DNA of 6,668 nucleotides. Origin: Thermodesulfatator atlanticus. GTDB taxonomy: Bacteria > Desulfobacterota > Thermodesulfobacteria > Thermodesulfobacteriales > Thermodesulfatatoraceae. The stretch is from the NCBI GenBank assembly GCA_011321895.1, contig DROK01000188.1, positions 1 to 6,668 on the forward strand. Reading direction: 5' to 3'. Under the pieces are notes generated by a model. The model was not told the origin of the DNA. It searched no databases and worked only from the letters and a program-made list of their open reading frames with translations. Shown here piece by piece: positions 6,143-6,668 of the stretch (within the stretch, counting starts at the first letter, position 1; each line of letters opens with the position of its first letter). The position numbers and the translations under genes were made by a program.

Positions 6143-6242
6143 CCTGGCCCAGTGGTTTTTTATTCCCAGACGCTCCCTCTATTATGTCTCTCGTAAAGAT
6201 CCCGAATGGCTGGTAAACCTGGTCCAGAAACTGGCTAATTAA
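6093..6242 (+). pseudogene. Truncated IS3-family transposase OrfB, N-terminal remnant
   Basis: In the frame one base ahead of OrfA, about 49 codons read LREAARKTGASLSSLAQWFF, then IPRRSLYYVSRKDPEW and a VNLVQKLAN end, stopping at TAA 6240-6242. This matches the N-terminal helix-turn-helix part of OrfB (REAV...GVS...R.SLYY pattern) and breaks where RYGYRR and the DDE domain should follow. The remnant frame contains no ATG, GTG or TTG start and is closed upstream by TAA at 6090-6092. The other shifted frame of OrfA is closed by TGA at 6076-6078. It is therefore unlikely to be made, either alone or as an OrfAB fusion. Confidence 0.7.
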
Positions 6243-6252
6243 GGAGGTCTCC

Positions 6253-6310
6253 CAGGTGGTGTGCAGAAAAAGGGGCAGGTATAATAGACCCCTAACCTTT
6301 CAGGTGTGCA
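6253..6310 (+). repeat. Direct repeats flanking an inverted repeat with TATAAT, possible end of another mobile element
   Basis: GGTGTGCA occurs at 6258-6265 and again at 6303-6310, each preceded by a CAGGTG-like stretch (6253-6258 and overlapping 6301-6306). Between them, AGGGG (6271-6275) and CCCCT (6289-6293) can pair around a 13-base loop that contains TATAAT (6280-6285). Repeated binding sites around a promoter are common at the transposase-binding ends of elements such as the IS21 family. No transposase gene follows, so the identity is open. Confidence 0.35.
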
Positions 6311-6448
6311 ACGTTTGGGGCATCTCGATTAGATAATGAGAGAAAAAACGCTAGCAATAGCAATTATTAATATAATAACTTATTAGCGTGAGATCTATAA
6401 TAAATTGAAGAAATAAAAAAGAAAAGCGTCAGAATAAATACTGCACAA

Positions 6449-6468
6449 AAATCTTTAGACAAAGATTT
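6449..6468. repeat. AT-rich inverted repeat with 8-bp arms
   Basis: AAATCTTT (6449-6456) and AAAGATTT (6461-6468) are exact inverted copies around AGAC. It lies just outside the IS256-family end. The stem is nearly all A-T and has no proper T-run after it, so a terminator role is doubtful. Confidence 0.4.
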
Positions 6469-6491
6469 ATTCGTAATCAATGGACAAGGGA

Positions 6492-6520
6492 GGGACTGTC
6501 CACCCTTTTGTGTAAATTCC
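6492..6520. repeat. Terminal inverted repeat of the IS256-family element
   Basis: It begins GGGACTGTCCACCC and contains GTGTAAA at 6510-6516, both typical of IS256-family ends. The stop codon of the transposase is only 1-2 bases inside it, a compact layout normal for the family. TGTCCA (6497-6502) is also the inverted copy of TGGACA (6481-6486), just outside the element. Confidence 0.6.
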
Positions 6521-6521
6521 A

Positions 6522-6668
6522 TTATAGCCTATCCTCGAACAAAATCGAAAGCCGGGCATAAATGGAAGGCCAATCCTTTACCGGTCGGCTCCATTTCTTC
6601 TCAAGCTCCATCGCCGCCATGTATAAACACTTAAGTAACGATTCTTCCGTAGGAAAAACTCGCCTGCC
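6522..6668 (-). CDS. IS256-family (mutator-type) transposase, C-terminal 48 residues only
   Basis: Reading the minus strand from the window edge gives 48 residues before TAA at 6522-6524. They include GRRVFPTEESLLKCLYMAAM (1-20), then KKWSRPVKDW (24-33) and a final LSILFEDRL. This is the well-known IS256/Mutator C-terminal pattern (FP.EE..L...Y......KW..P...W...L..L.I.FEDRL). The catalytic DDE residues lie upstream, outside the window. Whether the gene is intact cannot be judged here. Its end sits at the inner edge of the terminal repeat. Confidence 0.88.
   Translation of the reverse strand, partial: GRRVFPTEESLLKCLYMAAMELEKKWSRPVKDWPSIYARLSILFEDRL

Larger units (their letters stand above)
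5749..6242 (+). mobile_element. Partial IS3-family insertion sequence (left end, OrfA, truncated OrfB)
   Basis: The element starts with a TGAAGTGCCCCC-type end, carries an intact OrfA with helix-turn-helix and leucine-zipper parts, and enters OrfB out of frame before breaking off at about 6242. The DDE catalytic domain, about 230 residues in a normal OrfB, is absent, and no clear matching right end is seen downstream. It is therefore a relic that cannot move itself, though OrfA could still bind related ends. The right boundary given is where recognisable OrfB ends. Codon choice in OrfA is more A-rich than in the neighbouring metabolic genes. Confidence 0.75.
6243..6490. other. Non-coding gap between two mobile elements, AT-rich in its second half
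   Basis: I find no protein-like reading frame on either strand and no RNA gene. The first part (6243-6330) is moderately GC-rich and holds short direct and inverted repeats around an exact TATAAT at 6280-6285. The second part (about 6331-6480) is very AT-rich with stops in all frames. A 6-bp inverted repeat, ACGCTA (6348-6353) and TAGCGT (6384-6389), spans 30 bases. The whole stretch looks like leftover sequence between insertions rather than a gene. Confidence 0.6.
6491..6668 (-). mobile_element. IS256-family insertion sequence, partial (transposase 3' end and terminus)
   Basis: The transposase C-terminus is read leftward and ends at 6522. A terminal repeat of the expected type (GGGACTGTCC... 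GTGTAAA) follows outside it at about 6492-6520. The rest of the element lies beyond the right window edge, so neither the full length, the second end nor the target duplication can be seen. The boundary at 6491/6492 is my estimate. Confidence 0.75.

Noticed and set aside
6317..6328. GGGGCATCTCGA as the right terminal repeat of the IS3 element
   Set aside because: Only about 9 of 12 bases match the inverse of the left end and the inner bases do not match, so it is too weak to call.
6449..6468. Hairpin as a rho-independent terminator
   Set aside because: Stem is almost pure A-T and no clear T-run follows; no gene ends close by that needs it.
6243..6490. CRISPR array or integron attC site in the repeat-bearing gap
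   Set aside because: Repeats are too short and too few for CRISPR, and the paired ends lack the attC core motifs.

Overview
The window looks like a piece of chromosome from a GC-moderate, probably thermophilic and anaerobic bacterium. A member of Thermodesulfobacteriota or a relative is my best guess, from the Lys/Glu-rich proteins and the gene mix. This is an inference from style, not from a marker gene. The left five sixths is conserved housekeeping sequence. The right end (from about 5749) is mobile-element debris.

Layout: (1) 1-723, minus strand: an exported di-heme cytochrome c peroxidase, cut by the left window edge. (2) 724-907: an AT-rich divergent spacer. (3) 908-1645, plus strand: TrmJ-type tRNA 2'-O-methyltransferase. 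(4) 5668 down to 1566, minus strand: a tight four-gene cluster in transcription order: DEAD-box-like protein with eroded helicase motifs, FAH-family hydrolase/isomerase, proA and nadD. Spacers are 32 bp, 31 bp and a 1-base stop/start overlap. A promoter-like TTGCCA-N17-TAGATT precedes the first gene. The end of nadD runs 80 bp antisense into the end of trmJ. (5) 5749-6242: left part of an IS3-family insertion sequence with an intact OrfA, an OrfB cut to its first ~50 residues, and a leader that can fold over the OrfA ribosome binding site. (6) 6243-6490: non-coding, AT-rich sequence with short direct and inverted repeats, possibly the end of another element. (7) 6491-6668: terminus and transposase C-terminus of an IS256-family element that continues past the right edge.

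Functionally, proA (proline synthesis) and nadD (NAD synthesis) are metabolic genes that often neighbour each other with obg and proB. Here proB and obg are not in the window, and an FAH-family enzyme and a degenerate helicase sit upstream instead. The most notable item is that helicase-like protein: it keeps the two-domain DEAD-box framework but has lost motif III, motif VI and part of motifs I, Ia and V, while its reading frame, promoter and ribosome binding site are intact. The second is the self-inhibitory leader of the IS3 element.
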